Of a DNA stretch of 64,000 nt, positions 44,429 to 53,560 are shown in pieces. Positions within the stretch are counted from its first letter, which is position 1, and each line of letters starts with the position of its first letter. The stretch lies in NCBI GenBank assembly GCA_025800145.1, contig JAOXSH010000017.1, positions 16,419 through 80,418 of the forward strand, read 5' to 3'. The notes under the pieces are model-generated. The model was not told where the DNA came from and did no database searches. It saw nothing but the letters and a program-made list of their open reading frames with translations. The position numbers and the translations under genes are program-made. This DNA comes from Cohaesibacter sp. (GTDB lineage: Bacteria > Pseudomonadota > Alphaproteobacteria > Rhizobiales > Cohaesibacteraceae).

Positions 44429-44812
44429 TCCAATCGCAAACCAACGTCTTAAAACAAGGCGCACAGAGAGGTGGATAAAAGAGAGGCGGATAAAATAGAA
44501 ATCAAAACAAGAGAAGGAGTGCTGTTAAAGCACTCCCCTTCAATGAGTCCCCACAAAATTGAAGCTCTTGTCCTAATTGGATTATGAAGCACAAATTACC
44601 GACATTTGGTAAATTTAACAAGTTTAAATATCCATGTCGTTCATAAATGCATCTGGAGCTGTGTTCAAAGCCGATACCAAGCTATGGGAACAGTGCAAGG
44701 TGCAAAGTCCACAGAGTGAGTAGAATATTTTGCTGATTATAAAAAACTTGCTCTTGCAGGAATTGCCGTTAGGCTCGCAGCTATAAAGAGGATAACAAAG
44801 GCTAATTTTCAA

Positions 44813-45415
44813 ATGCTTTCTGCCCCTGCTCCACGGGCTTGGCAGCGTATGCTGTCCGGTCGTAGACTTGATTTGCTGGATCCATCCCCCTTCGATATTG
44901 AGATTGAAGATATCGCCCATGGTTTGGCACGGGTTGCCAGATGGAATGGCCAAACGATCGGCAATGCTCCTTTCTCAGTCGCGCAGCATAGTCTGATTGT
45001 GGAGCAAATTCTTGACCATTTATATGACGATTTGCCAGCCCATGAGCGTTTGATGGCCTTGTTGCATGATGGGCCTGAATATGTGATTGGCGATATGATC
45101 TCGCCGTTTAAAACCGCGATTGGCACGGATTATAAAAAGATCGAAGAACGCTTGGAGGTCGCCATTCATTTGCGCTTTGGCCTGCCTGCCCATCCGTGCG
45201 CCCGACTCAAGAAGCAAATCAAAAAGGCGGACCGGATCTCGGCCTATTTCGAAGCCATCCATCTGGCCGGGTTTGAGATGGACGAAGCGGCAGATCTATT
45301 TGGCAGACCAAGCGCAATAACAGCGCAATGTCTGGATTTCACCCCTTGGGATACACAAAAAGCAGAGACGACATTTCTGGATCGCTTTGCACAATTGGCA
45401 GCGCACATAGGATGA
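44813..45415 (+). CDS. HD-domain nucleotide phosphohydrolase (YfbR-like)
   Basis: A 200-residue HD hydrolase: SVAQHSLIVEQIL with H59, the HD pair H85-D86 in ALLHDGPEYVIGDMISPFK, and the distal Asp in KKADRISAYFEAIHLAG. YfbR-like members dephosphorylate deoxynucleoside monophosphates with a divalent metal. It lies 115 bp upstream of a tyrosine-phosphatase-like gene; the two are found side by side in related genomes. The ATG at 44813 opens the frame; the family starts near LSAPAPRAWQRMLSGRRLDL. Confidence 0.85.
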   Translation: MLSAPAPRAWQRMLSGRRLDLLDPSPFDIEIEDIAHGLARVARWNGQTIGNAPFSVAQHSLIVEQILDHLYDDLPAHERLMALLHDGPEYVIGDMISPFKTAIGTDYKKIEERLEVAIHLRFGLPAHPCARLKKQIKKADRISAYFEAIHLAGFEMDEAADLFGRPSAITAQCLDFTPWDTQKAETTFLDRFAQLAAHIG

Positions 45416-45530
45416 AGGGGCGATACAGAGAGATAACACTGGACAGTGCTGATGTGACAAGACATCCTGTTGGCATCGGGATATGATCTGCCAAAACGAT
45501 ATGCTGCTTTGAAATACAGGATGATGCTTC

Positions 45531-46043
45531 ATGCTTTATGTTTGTTCGCTTGCCAGAATGCCGGAACTGGTCGAGAGACTTGGCGCAAGCCATCTGGTCA
45601 GTGTCCTTAACAGCGATATGGAAGTAAAGCGCCCGAAGCGCATCGATGAGAAGGATCATCTCTTTTTGGGCATGAATGATATTGTTGTCGAAACGCCGGG
45701 CTTTGAAATGGGCAGCAAACATCAGGTCAAAACATTGATTTCTTTCATCCGCAATTGGGATCAGAGCGCCCCTTTGGTCCTGCATTGCTGGGCAGGGGTG
45801 AGCCGCTCCACGGCCTCGGCCTATATTGCCGCTTGCGCCCTGAACCCAGATATGGATGAGACGCAAATCGCCAAAGATTTGCGTCAGGCTTCCCCCTCTG
45901 CCACACCCAATCTTTTGCTGGTCTCGCTGGCCGATGACCTTCTAAAGCGTCAGGGGCGCATGGTGGCTGCCATTGAGGCCATCGGCCGTGGGGCCTATTG
46001 TTATGAAGGCGATATTTTTGCAATGCCTCATATTAGGACGTAA
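45531..46043 (+). CDS. Tyrosine/dual-specificity phosphatase-like protein
   Basis: A 170-residue cytoplasmic protein with the cysteine phosphatase loop HCWAGVSRST (nucleophile C86, R92; CX5R). It has a short N-terminal Rossmann-like half (LYVCSLARMPELVERLGASH). The substrate is unknown. Its nearness to the HD hydrolase gene suggests a shared process. A type C-related hairpin element starts 28 bases behind its stop. Confidence 0.82.
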   Translation: MLYVCSLARMPELVERLGASHLVSVLNSDMEVKRPKRIDEKDHLFLGMNDIVVETPGFEMGSKHQVKTLISFIRNWDQSAPLVLHCWAGVSRSTASAYIAACALNPDMDETQIAKDLRQASPSATPNLLLVSLADDLLKRQGRMVAAIEAIGRGAYCYEGDIFAMPHIRT

Positions 46044-46070
46044 ACTCATAAATCTGGTGCATTTGGTAGA

Positions 46071-46159
46071 GGCTTATTTTTTCTCTCACTAGGAATAAGG
46101 ATGCAAACAATGTGCTTCATTTTCAAATCCTTACGACGACGTGAGAGAAAAAATAAGCC
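46071..46159. repeat. Type C-related hairpin element, divergent copy
   Basis: A perfect 19-bp stem GGCTTATTTTTTCTCTCAC (46071-46089) pairs with 46141-46159. Inside, TAAGGAT (46096-46102) pairs with ATCCTTA (46127-46133) around the loop ACAATGTGCTTCATTTTCAA, followed by ACGACG. Loop and ACGACG match the 242-bp type C copies, while both stems are different in sequence yet still paired. The rest of 46160-46366 is gene-free. It could also terminate the phosphatase transcript. Confidence 0.75.
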
Positions 46160-46366
46160 CTATCCGACGAACGTTTAAATGGTCGCGCTCTCGCTTTGTC
46201 CTCCCCTTGGGTTGGTGGGCGGCAAGGTGAAAAGAAAAATGTTTGAATGGGCAACCAGCCCATCAATTCCCGGGACTAAACATCTAGTGCTGCACCAACG
46301 CCATGAGCGAACGTGGTTCCAGAGAGAGAATGCGCCCTAAAAAGCAATGAAAAGGCAAATGTAACA

Positions 46367-46951
46367 ATGGTTTCTTTCCCCATCTATTTCATTCGTCATG
46401 GTCAGACGGATTGGAACAAGGAATTGCGCTTTCAAGGCCAGCAGGACATCCCAATCAACGAAACAGGGCGCGCACAAGCCATGCGAAATGGCCGGGTTTT
46501 GGCGCAATCCCTGAAAGATCTCAAAGGCCTGTCTGTCTATGTCAGTCCTTTGGGCCGCACGCAGCAGACATTTGAGCTGGTTTTGGAGGCAGGGGGCTTT
46601 GAAAAGCCGGATGTGATCTATGACGAGCGCCTTTTGGAAATAAGTTTTGGCGATTGGGAAGGCATCACCCGTGATGAATTGCTAAAGCGCTTGCCGGGTC
46701 AGATTGAAGATCGTGACAAGGCCAAATGGTTCAACATTCCCCCAAATGGTGAGAGCTATGATATGCTGGCAGAGCGTGTGCGATTATGGCTTGAGGAGCA
46801 AACGGGGCCCTGTTTGGTGGTCGCTCATGGGGGAATAATGAGAGTTTTGCGCTATTGGCTGGAAAATTTGCCAAAGCAGGAAGCCGTAAAATTCAGTCCT
46901 CCCCAAGATCAAATCCTTCATTGGGATGGCCAGCGCGTCAATTGGCTATAA
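46367..46951 (+). CDS. Histidine phosphatase (phosphoglycerate-mutase family)
   Basis: A 194-residue branch-1 histidine phosphatase. The RHG motif has nucleophile H11 in YFIRHGQTDWN, followed by SPLGRTQQTFEL (Arg), the acidic LLEISFGDWEG and the second histidine in VVAHGGIMRVLR. It could act as a phosphoglycerate mutase-like or broad phosphatase; the sequence does not decide. The ATG at 46367 follows AAAAGG; earlier in-frame codons lack family similarity. Confidence 0.88.
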   Translation: MVSFPIYFIRHGQTDWNKELRFQGQQDIPINETGRAQAMRNGRVLAQSLKDLKGLSVYVSPLGRTQQTFELVLEAGGFEKPDVIYDERLLEISFGDWEGITRDELLKRLPGQIEDRDKAKWFNIPPNGESYDMLAERVRLWLEEQTGPCLVVAHGGIMRVLRYWLENLPKQEAVKFSPPQDQILHWDGQRVNWL

Positions 46952-47152
46952 GCTTATTTCAGAGAAAAATTACCCTTTTGCGGGTCATAAGTTCAATAAT
47001 ATCAAAGCCTTGAATATTTGATTCAAATTTTCATCAAATATGCTTAAAAACCGCGCCCCAAAACATAGAAACCGGCAATCTCTGCCTGCTATACCAAGGC
47101 AAGGATGAGACTCTCGCAACAGAGACAGATCGAAAGTCGGGGTATGGACGTT

Positions 47153-47698
47153 ATGAAAAAGGCAAACAAATCACTGCTCAATGCAGTGTCTGCTTTTCTG
47201 TGCTGCAATATGGCTTTGATGCAGGCTCAACCTGTCGCAGCTTTTCAATTGTCTTCAAATCTGGCTAACCGAACCTTGGTTTGCAAAGGTGGATCGGAAA
47301 ATAGAGGCGCAGATTACCGTTTTTTGACAAAAGCGTCTGTCATTGAGCGCGTCGACGGCAGATTTCCCAATCAAAAAGTATATTTCCCCTTGGGGGCAGG
47401 GCATCAGGGGCAATTGCAAAGCCACTGGAGCTATGAAACCCTCAGTCAGGAAGACGGGCGCCATGTGTTGCTCTATGAGCGGCTTTCACTACGCTCCCCT
47501 GTTCAGACCCAGCATATATATCGCACTTACGAGCTCTTCTCTCAAAACAATAAGGTCTATGTCACCATTTATGATGGAGTGAATGGGGCGCGTGACTGGC
47601 GTATGAAAGTCACCCGTGAATGCTATGGTCCAGGATGGACGCGCCGTGAAAAGCTAACCCGAAAGGTCCCCAATCGCTATTGGAACCCGCAGAATTAA
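47153..47698 (+). CDS. Secreted protein of unknown function
   Basis: A 181-residue protein with a signal peptide (KKANKSLLNAVSAFLCCNMA followed by LMQAQPVAA, cut near VAA-FQ). The mature part has two cysteines far apart (LVCKGG and RECYGPG), a SHWSYETLSQEDGRHVLLYE core and a basic C-terminus. No family was recognised. The ATG at 47153 follows a GGGG site at suitable distance; ATG at 47144 would be too close to it. It stands alone between the phosphatase gene and RIME-like repeats. Confidence 0.65.
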   Translation: MKKANKSLLNAVSAFLCCNMALMQAQPVAAFQLSSNLANRTLVCKGGSENRGADYRFLTKASVIERVDGRFPNQKVYFPLGAGHQGQLQSHWSYETLSQEDGRHVLLYERLSLRSPVQTQHIYRTYELFSQNNKVYVTIYDGVNGARDWRMKVTRECYGPGWTRREKLTRKVPNRYWNPQN

Positions 47699-47701
47699 CG
47701 C

Positions 47702-47800
47702 CTATTCAGCGAAAAATGTATGCGGTTTTCGGATAAGAATAGGCGTCAAATAGAGCCTGTTCTGTGAAAAGTGAGCGCGGTTTTGAACAGCAAACCGCGC
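47702..47800. repeat. RIME-like repeat modules
   Basis: Two related modules: CAGCGAAAAATGTATGCGGT followed by TTTCGGATAA, and GTTCTGTGAAAAGTGAGCGC followed by GGTTTTGAACAG. Both resemble the module at 39486 (GAAAAGTGTGTGCGGTTTTC). Confidence 0.6.
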
Positions 47801-47855
47801 CAAAAAATCATGCGCTTTTGGCCCCAAAAACCATAGCATGGCCCTGTATGGGCTC

Positions 47856-47882
47856 GATTGAAGACGATAACCGTCTTCAATC
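47856..47882. other. Perfect 11-bp inverted repeat upstream of aroC
   Basis: GATTGAAGACG and CGTCTTCAATC around ATAAC. It lies about 120 bases before the aroC start. It may end a RIME-like module or be an operator; the sequence does not decide. Confidence 0.5.
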
Positions 47883-48003
47883 CGCTTCATAGATCATCTG
47901 TATGTTTGACCTTTGCTTCTTGGCTCTTTAAAACCCCAAGGTATGAATCTTTAACTATTGGCAAAGGCACGCGCCCTTGCCGGACCAGGAAGTCTTTTCG
48001 ACA

Positions 48004-49095
48004 ATGTCGCATAATTCCTTTGGCCATCTTTTCCGCGTCACAACTTGGGGAGAAAGCCATGGCCCTGCAATTGGCTGTGTGGTGGATGGATGTCCCTCTC
48101 GCATTGCGCTCTCACAAGAGGAAATCCAGAAAGATCTGGACCGCCGCCGCCCCGGTCAATCCAAATATACCACCCAAAGGCGTGAACCGGATCAGGTCTC
48201 TATTCTCTCTGGCGTCTTTTCTGATCCGGAGACAGGCGAGCAGGTGACCACAGGCACATCCATTGGTCTGATGATCCAAAATACCGATCAACGCTCCAAG
48301 GATTATGGCGATATTGCCGAGCGGTATCGCCCCGGCCATGCCGATTATACATATGATGCCAAATATGGCATCCGCGATTATCGCGGTGGTGGCCGCTCTT
48401 CTGCACGCGAAACCGCCATGCGGGTCGCAGCCGGTGCCATTGCCCGCAAGATCGTTCCCCATATCACCATTCGCGGGGCTCTGGTACAAATGGGACCACA
48501 CAAGATCAATCGTGCCAATTGGGATTGGCAAGAGGTCAACAATAATCCCTTCTTTTGCCCCGATAAAGAGGCGGCCAAGTTGTGGGCTGATTATCTGGAA
48601 GAGATCCGCAAAAAAGGCTCGTCTATCGGCGCGGTGATTGAGGTTGTGGCTTCCAATGTACCAGCAGGTCTTGGTGCTCCCCTCTATGCCAAGCTGGATC
48701 AGGATCTGGCTTCTGCAATGATGTCCATCAATGCGGTCAAGGGCGTAGAGATTGGCAATGGCTTTGAAGCAGCTTGCCTTACCGGCGAGGAAAATGCCGA
48801 TGAAATGCGCATTGGTGCAGATGGCAACCCGGTCTTTGGCTCCAACAATGCTGGCGGTATTTTAGGCGGGATTTCCTCTGGCGAGGATGTGGTTGTGCGC
48901 TTTGCAGTGAAACCAACCTCTTCGATTTTGACGCCGAGAAAATCTATTACCCGCTCTGGAGAGGAAGTGGATGTGATGACCAAGGGGCGCCATGATCCAT
49001 GCGTCGGGATTCGCGCCATTCCTGTCGGAGAAGCGATGATGGCCTGCATTCTGGCCGATCATACTTTGCTGCATAGAGCGCAGCAGGGCGGCTAA
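48004..49095 (+). CDS. aroC: Chorismate synthase
   Basis: A 363-residue FMN-dependent enzyme forming chorismate, the last shared step to aromatic amino acids. Signature sequences: [36 protein letters not shown], the [20 protein letters not shown] motif, and [20 protein letters not shown]. The ATG at 48004 (MSHNSFGH) matches the family and has AGGAAG upstream; a longer frame to 47977 does not. It lies 77 bp before ribB. Confidence 0.95.
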   Translation: MSHNSFGHLFRVTTWGESHGPAIGCVVDGCPSRIALSQEEIQKDLDRRRPGQSKYTTQRREPDQVSILSGVFSDPETGEQVTTGTSIGLMIQNTDQRSKDYGDIAERYRPGHADYTYDAKYGIRDYRGGGRSSARETAMRVAAGAIARKIVPHITIRGALVQMGPHKINRANWDWQEVNNNPFFCPDKEAAKLWADYLEEIRKKGSSIGAVIEVVASNVPAGLGAPLYAKLDQDLASAMMSINAVKGVEIGNGFEAACLTGEENADEMRIGADGNPVFGSNNAGGILGGISSGEDVVVRFAVKPTSSILTPRKSITRSGEEVDVMTKGRHDPCVGIRAIPVGEAMMACILADHTLLHRAQQGG

Positions 49096-49172
49096 AGCGC
49101 ATAGGCACAGAACCAGACAAAAAAGACAGGCCGATGCAAAAGGCGCATGGGCTTAAAAAGGGATGAGATCTC

Positions 49173-50276
49173 ATGATCACAGACATGGAACGAGTAGCGG
49201 ATGCCATTCGCGCCTTTGAAAAAGGTGAAATGGTTGTGGTAACAGATGATGATGATCGCGAAAATGAAGGCGATTTGATTGTTGCAGCCACCAAGGTCAC
49301 CCCGGAGCAAATGGCATTCATCATTCGCCATACATCAGGCATTGTATGCGCTCCCATGACCGGCGAGGATGCAGCACGCCTGCATCTGGATCCGATGGTG
49401 GCCTCCAACAATGCGCCTTTGTCAACCGCCTTCACCATTTCGGTCGATTACCGCCATGGCACCACAACCGGCATCTCAGCCGAAGAGCGGTGCACCACCG
49501 TTCATGGCCTTGCCAATGCCAATGCCGTTGCCGGCGATTTTGTGCGGCCCGGTCATATCTTCCCACTGGTTGCCAAGGATGGGGGCGTGCTGGTGCGCTC
49601 AGGTCACACCGAAGCCGCTGTTGATTTGTGCAAATTGTCAGGCTTGCCACCAGTTGGCGTGATTTCCGAACTGGTCAATGATGATGGCACGGTCAAGCGC
49701 GGCCCACAGGTTGAGGCATTTGCGCAAGAGCATGGCTTGAAGCAGGTCTCTGTCGCTGATCTGATTGCCTATCGCCAGCGCAATGAACGCCTGATTGAAA
49801 AGGTTGACGAATTTGACGTGGAAACCAAATTTGGCATCGCCAAGGCGGTTACCTTCCATGCTCCTTTTGATACCATGCAGCATCTGGTCATCATTTATGG
49901 CGATATTCGGGATGGCAAGGATATCCCGGTGCGCCTGCATCAGGAAAATGTCCTCAATGATGTATTTGGCGATACATCCATTGATGCCATTGCCGAGCAA
50001 TTTTCAAAAGAGCGCGGCGTGATCGTTTATTTGCGTGATGGCTCTCCCGGCGTGGTGGCCGATCCAATGCGCCCGCGTGAGACGTTGGAAGCGGCAGAAA
50101 ATGAAGAGCATGAAAGCGCCAAAACGCGCGAGGAAGAATGGCGCGATATTGGTCTTGGGGCTCAAATTCTGGCCGAATTGGGCATTTCCTCCATTCGCCT
50201 TTTGGCCTCTAAAGAACGCCATTATGTGGGTCTGGAAGGCTTTGGCCTGGAAATTTCCGGTACGGAAATTATCTGA
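49173..50276 (+). CDS. ribB: 3,4-dihydroxy-2-butanone 4-phosphate synthase with decayed GTP-cyclohydrolase-II-like tail
   Basis: A 367-residue protein. The RibB domain (residues 1-205) is complete, with VVVTDDDDRENEGDLIVAA and GTTTGISAEERCTTV plus GHTEAAVDLCKLSG. The C-terminal half aligns with RibA (HLVIIYGDIRDGKDIPVRLH) but has none of the three zinc cysteines; LNDVFGDTSIDAI stands where CLTGD-x-FGS-RCDCG is expected. It should therefore make dihydroxybutanone phosphate but not open GTP; a true RibA must exist elsewhere. The pathway leads to riboflavin. Confidence 0.92.
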   Translation: MITDMERVADAIRAFEKGEMVVVTDDDDRENEGDLIVAATKVTPEQMAFIIRHTSGIVCAPMTGEDAARLHLDPMVASNNAPLSTAFTISVDYRHGTTTGISAEERCTTVHGLANANAVAGDFVRPGHIFPLVAKDGGVLVRSGHTEAAVDLCKLSGLPPVGVISELVNDDGTVKRGPQVEAFAQEHGLKQVSVADLIAYRQRNERLIEKVDEFDVETKFGIAKAVTFHAPFDTMQHLVIIYGDIRDGKDIPVRLHQENVLNDVFGDTSIDAIAEQFSKERGVIVYLRDGSPGVVADPMRPRETLEAAENEEHESAKTREEEWRDIGLGAQILAELGISSIRLLASKERHYVGLEGFGLEISGTEII

Positions 50277-50304
50277 TCCCAGATGGCTTTGAGCATTTTG
50301 AAAC

Positions 50305-50341
50305 AAAAATCCCGCCCGGTTCATCGGTGTGGGATTTTTTA
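50305..50341 (+). terminator. Terminator behind ribB
   Basis: AAAATCCC and GGGATTTT form a stem with an inner CCGG/GGTG part, followed by TTTTATTG. It also overlaps the end of the convergent lipoprotein gene. Confidence 0.75.
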
Positions 50342-50578
50342 TTGAGCCGGGACCACATAGCCATTCATGCCCAGATCTTCGGCCAGCTCGATATAATCTT
50401 CATCCGCTGCCATATAGCGCAGAAAACGCGCAGGCGTGCCCGGACAATTCTCATAAATGGCACCATCTTTGGACAGGCTATAGATGCAATCTGTCGAGTG
50501 CATTGAGCTGCACCCAGCCAAAAGCCCACCAAATATAAGACACAGACATGTAAGACGAAGAAAAAGGAAATCAAGCAT
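50339..50578 (-). CDS. Small lipoprotein of unknown function
   Basis: A 79-residue protein with a lipoprotein signal LDFLFLRLTCLCLIFGGLLA and lipobox LLAGC; the mature part has two more cysteines (TDCIY, ENCPG). No family was recognised. ATG at 50578 is chosen because it starts the hydrophobic signal directly; an alternative at 50626 adds 16 residues. It is convergent with ribB. Confidence 0.6.
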   Translation of the reverse strand: MLDFLFLRLTCLCLIFGGLLAGCSSMHSTDCIYSLSKDGAIYENCPGTPARFLRYMAADEDYIELAEDLGMNGYVVPAQ

Positions 50579-50626
50579 AAGAGCAAAATGCCAATTTATG
50601 GTTAATGAAACTTTAAAGCATAACAA

Positions 50627-51008
50627 ATGCAGTCAAAGCCCAAAACCGGTGCATAAAGATATTAAAAATCGGTTGCTTGCCTGCTGAAAGCAGAAAAGGT
50701 TTATTTTTCAAAGAGGAAAAAGATAAATGTTCCTTTTTTGTTTTCTTGTTTTCTTTTTTAAGTTCTTGTTTGTTATCATTTGTTCTTTTTATGATCCTGA
50801 TTTGTATCGACAATCTTTAAATAGATCAAAGCAATTTGACCAATTGTCTCAACCTTAACAAATTGCCCAATCCATTTGTCTACAGGCAGCGAAATAAGGG
50901 AAATGGATACAAATTGATACAATTTCAGGCTGTTTTGTGACAATCGGGCATCATTCGGTTACGGCGATCCGATAAAAACAACAAAGATCAACGGCAAATA
51001 GAATAGGC
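50627..51008. other. Gene-free AT-rich region
   Basis: About 380 bp, very T-rich around 50690-50830. I see no gene, tRNA or regulatory RNA with support. Confidence 0.4.
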
Positions 51009-51052
51009 TAATACCAACGGCATAAATTAATAGGTCCTGAGCCTAGGCTCTA
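51009..51052. repeat. Mosaic of a type A end and a type C outer end
   Basis: CTAATACCAACGGCATAAAT (type A core) is fused to TTAATAGGTCCTGAGCCTAG, which is the reverse of the type C flank AGGCTCAGGA-CATTAATTT. It shows that the families recombine or share ends. Confidence 0.7.
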
Positions 51053-51152
51053 TCCATCGGGAGGCAAAGATGCGCAAAAGATTGTTTTTAAGCGAGCTCT
51101 TTTTTCTGGTCCGCCAGCTTTCTGCAATCAGGGCAGGGCAATAGGTCGCCAC

Positions 51153-51187
51153 GCAAAAAAGCCGGATCAAAAAATGACCCGGCTTGT
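51153..51187 (-). terminator. Terminator of the aldolase gene
   Basis: On the minus strand AAGCCGGGTC pairs with GATCCGGCTT and runs into TTTTGCG, starting about 28 bases behind the stop. Confidence 0.8.
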
Positions 51188-51214
51188 TGAAATCAGCTAA
51201 GAGCAAAGCCCCGA

Positions 51215-52105
51215 TCAGGCTTTGGATGCTTGATAAATGGCTTCAATGGAGCCATCCAGAGCATTGTTAAACTCATCATCAGACTGACCAGCATTCAGGC
51301 CTTCTGTCAAAGCGCGGGAGAAAGAAGCGATGACGCCTTTATTCTCTGCCAGACGCTTGCAAGCTTCTTCACGATTATAACCACCGGAAAGGGCCACAAC
51401 ACGAGCACAGGCCGGGTGCGCAACAAGGGCGTCAAACAGACCGGTTTTTTCAGGCAAAGTAAGCTTCAGCATGACTTTTTGATCATCGCCCAAAGCGTCA
51501 AGGTGCTTGAGCAATTCTGCTGTCAGCAGATCTTCAATCTCTGCTTTGTCATCGGCATTGATGTTCACTTCCGGCTCGATGATCGGCACAAGGCCTTTGG
51601 CAAGAATCTGTTTGCCAACAGCAAATTGCTGCTCAACAATGGCCGCAACGCCAGTTGCAGAGGCTTTGTTGATGACAGAGCGCATTTTGGTGCCAAAGAT
51701 ATTGGCTTTCACAGCCTGATCCAAGGTGGCATCCAGCTCTGGCATTGGCTTCATCATCTGCACGCCATCATTGTCTTCTTCCAGACCTTTGTCGACTTTC
51801 AGGAAAGGCACAACGCCTTTTTCTTCCCAAAGATAATCAGCAGAAGGCTTGCCAGCGACGCTTTCATTCATGGTGCGCTCAAACAAAATGGCACCAACAA
51901 CGCGCTCGCCTGTGAACGATGGGGATGTCATGATGCGTGTGCGCATAGCGTGCATCAGAGCAAACATTTCTTCGTCATTGGAAAACTGGTCAGCAGTCAC
52001 ACCATACAAGCCCAGGGCTTTTGGAGTGGAACCACCAGATTGGTCCAAAGCTGCGATAAAGCCATTGTCGTCGGTGATCCGTTTCATCTGCTCTGAATTT
52101 GCCAT
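51215..52105 (-). CDS. Fructose-bisphosphate aldolase, class I
   Basis: A 296-residue Schiff-base aldolase of the bacterial class I type ([86 protein letters not shown]). It cleaves fructose 1,6-bisphosphate or runs backward in gluconeogenesis; no zinc-binding class II motifs are present. ATG at 52105 (MANSEQMKR) is preferred; the frame extends to 52147 without support. It works next to the tpiA step of this same window metabolically, though in a separate transcript. Confidence 0.93.
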   Translation of the reverse strand: MANSEQMKRITDDNGFIAALDQSGGSTPKALGLYGVTADQFSNDEEMFALMHAMRTRIMTSPSFTGERVVGAILFERTMNESVAGKPSADYLWEEKGVVPFLKVDKGLEEDNDGVQMMKPMPELDATLDQAVKANIFGTKMRSVINKASATGVAAIVEQQFAVGKQILAKGLVPIIEPEVNINADDKAEIEDLLTAELLKHLDALGDDQKVMLKLTLPEKTGLFDALVAHPACARVVALSGGYNREEACKRLAENKGVIASFSRALTEGLNAGQSDDEFNNALDGSIEAIYQASKA

Positions 52106-52284
52106 TTCAGCGCTACCTCTAGCATAAATATATGGACAAGCCCGCAACGCTCTTGTGCTTGTCTATCCCAAACCTCAGACCCGGCCATGTCTCATCAGGC
52201 CCTGTCCGCGTTGCGTGCCCCTTTAAACACCTTTTCCCGCCATAGGGAAAGTCTGATTTTCCAAGAATGTAAATTTTATCCCTT

Positions 52285-52427
52285 AGAGCCTGATTTAAAA
52301 GTCCTGATCCAGCCCTCTCCCCCTTGCAGACCGCCCATGAGGGTATCATGACGGGTGGTATGAAAAGGGGGAGAGGGCTGGCTATGCCGCCTAAAAGTCT
52401 CCGAGCGAGACTTTTAAATCGGGCACT
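52285..52427. repeat. Type B palindromic element, full copy 2
   Basis: Starts GAGCCTGATTTAAAAGTCCT, contains CAGCCCTCTCCCCCTTGCAG, and ends GAGACTTTTAAATCGGGCAC. It is the reverse complement of 33713-33860 with scattered changes, and directly abuts a type A copy (52428-52444). Confidence 0.85.
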
Positions 52428-52444
52428 TATGCCGTTGGTATTAG
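52428..52444 (-). repeat. Type A repeat copy abutting type B
   Basis: Reverse complement reads CCTAATACCAACGGCATAAG. Confidence 0.75.
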
Positions 52445-52669
52445 GCTTATGGCAAAAGGCAGCATTGGGGAGAAAAGGCAGGTTCTTGCCACTTTTTTAC
52501 AACAAAACAGGCACAAGAGGCCCTATATGCAAGAGAGTGTGTGCAAGATAGCATAGCAGCTCTATATCCTCTTCCAAGCCCATCTTGGCAAAAGTCAAAG
52601 CAGAACGAGAGCAAAGGGCATAGGCTCAATACGAGAAAATAATGCAAATCTGTTCAGTGAGTTGAGCTC

Positions 52670-53350
52670 GTGACATTTCTTTACCGTGTGGCAAAGGCAA
52701 TCTCCCATATCCTGCCAATCTCATCATATCTTATGACCGGCCTCATGATAGCACTTTTGGCGATGCCTGGCGCACAAGCGGCTGAAATTGGACAAACGCT
52801 GGATTGCAAGACGCCAAATAACAAGATTGAGCAAACGCTTTGTCGCAATAAGGATTTGTCAGCCCGTCATAGGGAAATGGAAGGCTTGCTGGCTCATGCA
52901 GCCCGCTCCCCACGCAAAGACGCACCGGGCTTGCGGCTGGATGAAAGCCAGCACGCTTGGCTTGTCAGACGGGACCGCTGCGCGAAATCCTTCAACCATT
53001 CCAAATGCTTGCTTCAGGCCTATAATGCACGCCTTGCGTATCTGGAAGCCAAATTCCGCCCGGGTCGGACAAAAAGCGAAGATTGGCAATGCGAAACGGA
53101 AAAAGACAAGATCACAGTGACCTTCACCACGGGCAGGACGGCCTTTGGCGACTTTGTTGTCGCTGGACGTGAGATGGAAACAGGCTATCAAGAATGGTTC
53201 ATGGCTGAGACCGGAAAAGTCAGCGGCGCGTTGCGACAATTTCTGGGTGAAAGCGACAATGGCAGTCAGGCCGGTATCTGGTTTGGCCCGACAAAAGCCA
53301 ATTTCATCATGGACCGGTCCAAATTTGGCCTTGTTTGTCGAAAAGAATAG
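52670..53350 (+). CDS. LprI-like protein with a second C-terminal domain
   Basis: A 226-residue exported protein. After a signal anchor (SSYLMTGLMIALLAMPGAQA) comes an LprI/DUF1311 domain with paired cysteines (LDCKTPNNKIEQTLCRN, RRDRCAK, KCLLQAYNARLAYLE), the type reported as a lysozyme inhibitor in mycobacteria. A second domain (EDWQCETEKDKITVTFTTGR to FIMDRSKFGLVCRK) is small and beta-rich, with a cysteine at each end, faintly MliC-like. The start GTG at 52670 is weak; ATG at 52733 within the signal is the alternative. Periplasmic location is inferred. Confidence 0.75.
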   Translation: MTFLYRVAKAISHILPISSYLMTGLMIALLAMPGAQAAEIGQTLDCKTPNNKIEQTLCRNKDLSARHREMEGLLAHAARSPRKDAPGLRLDESQHAWLVRRDRCAKSFNHSKCLLQAYNARLAYLEAKFRPGRTKSEDWQCETEKDKITVTFTTGRTAFGDFVVAGREMETGYQEWFMAETGKVSGALRQFLGESDNGSQAGIWFGPTKANFIMDRSKFGLVCRKE

Positions 53351-53394
53351 AACCGAGATCTGACCAAAGGCCGTTGCGACCGGCCTTCGTTCCA

Positions 53395-53436
53395 ACAAAA
53401 AGCGCCCGATATCCGTCGGGCGCTTTGGTGTTTTAT
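53395..53436 (+). terminator. Terminator behind the LprI-like gene
   Basis: AAAGCGCCCGA and TCGGGCGCTTT form an 11-bp stem followed by GGTGTTTTAT. A type C end fragment (CCCATTAATTTGGCACAT) lies just beyond, near 53452-53470. Confidence 0.8.
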
Positions 53437-53560
53437 AAATCTAGGTTCAGGACCCATTAATTTGGCACATAGGCTGTTGGTTTTGATAGCAAGCGCGCTT
53501 GAAAAAATCTCAATCCGCTTCATATAAAAGGCTTGATCAGGCAAGCGATGAGGTTCGGAC

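Noticed and set aside
52119..52349. 76-codon minus-strand frame upstream of the aldolase gene
   Set aside because: It is again the type B element read in translation, without family or ribosome-binding site.
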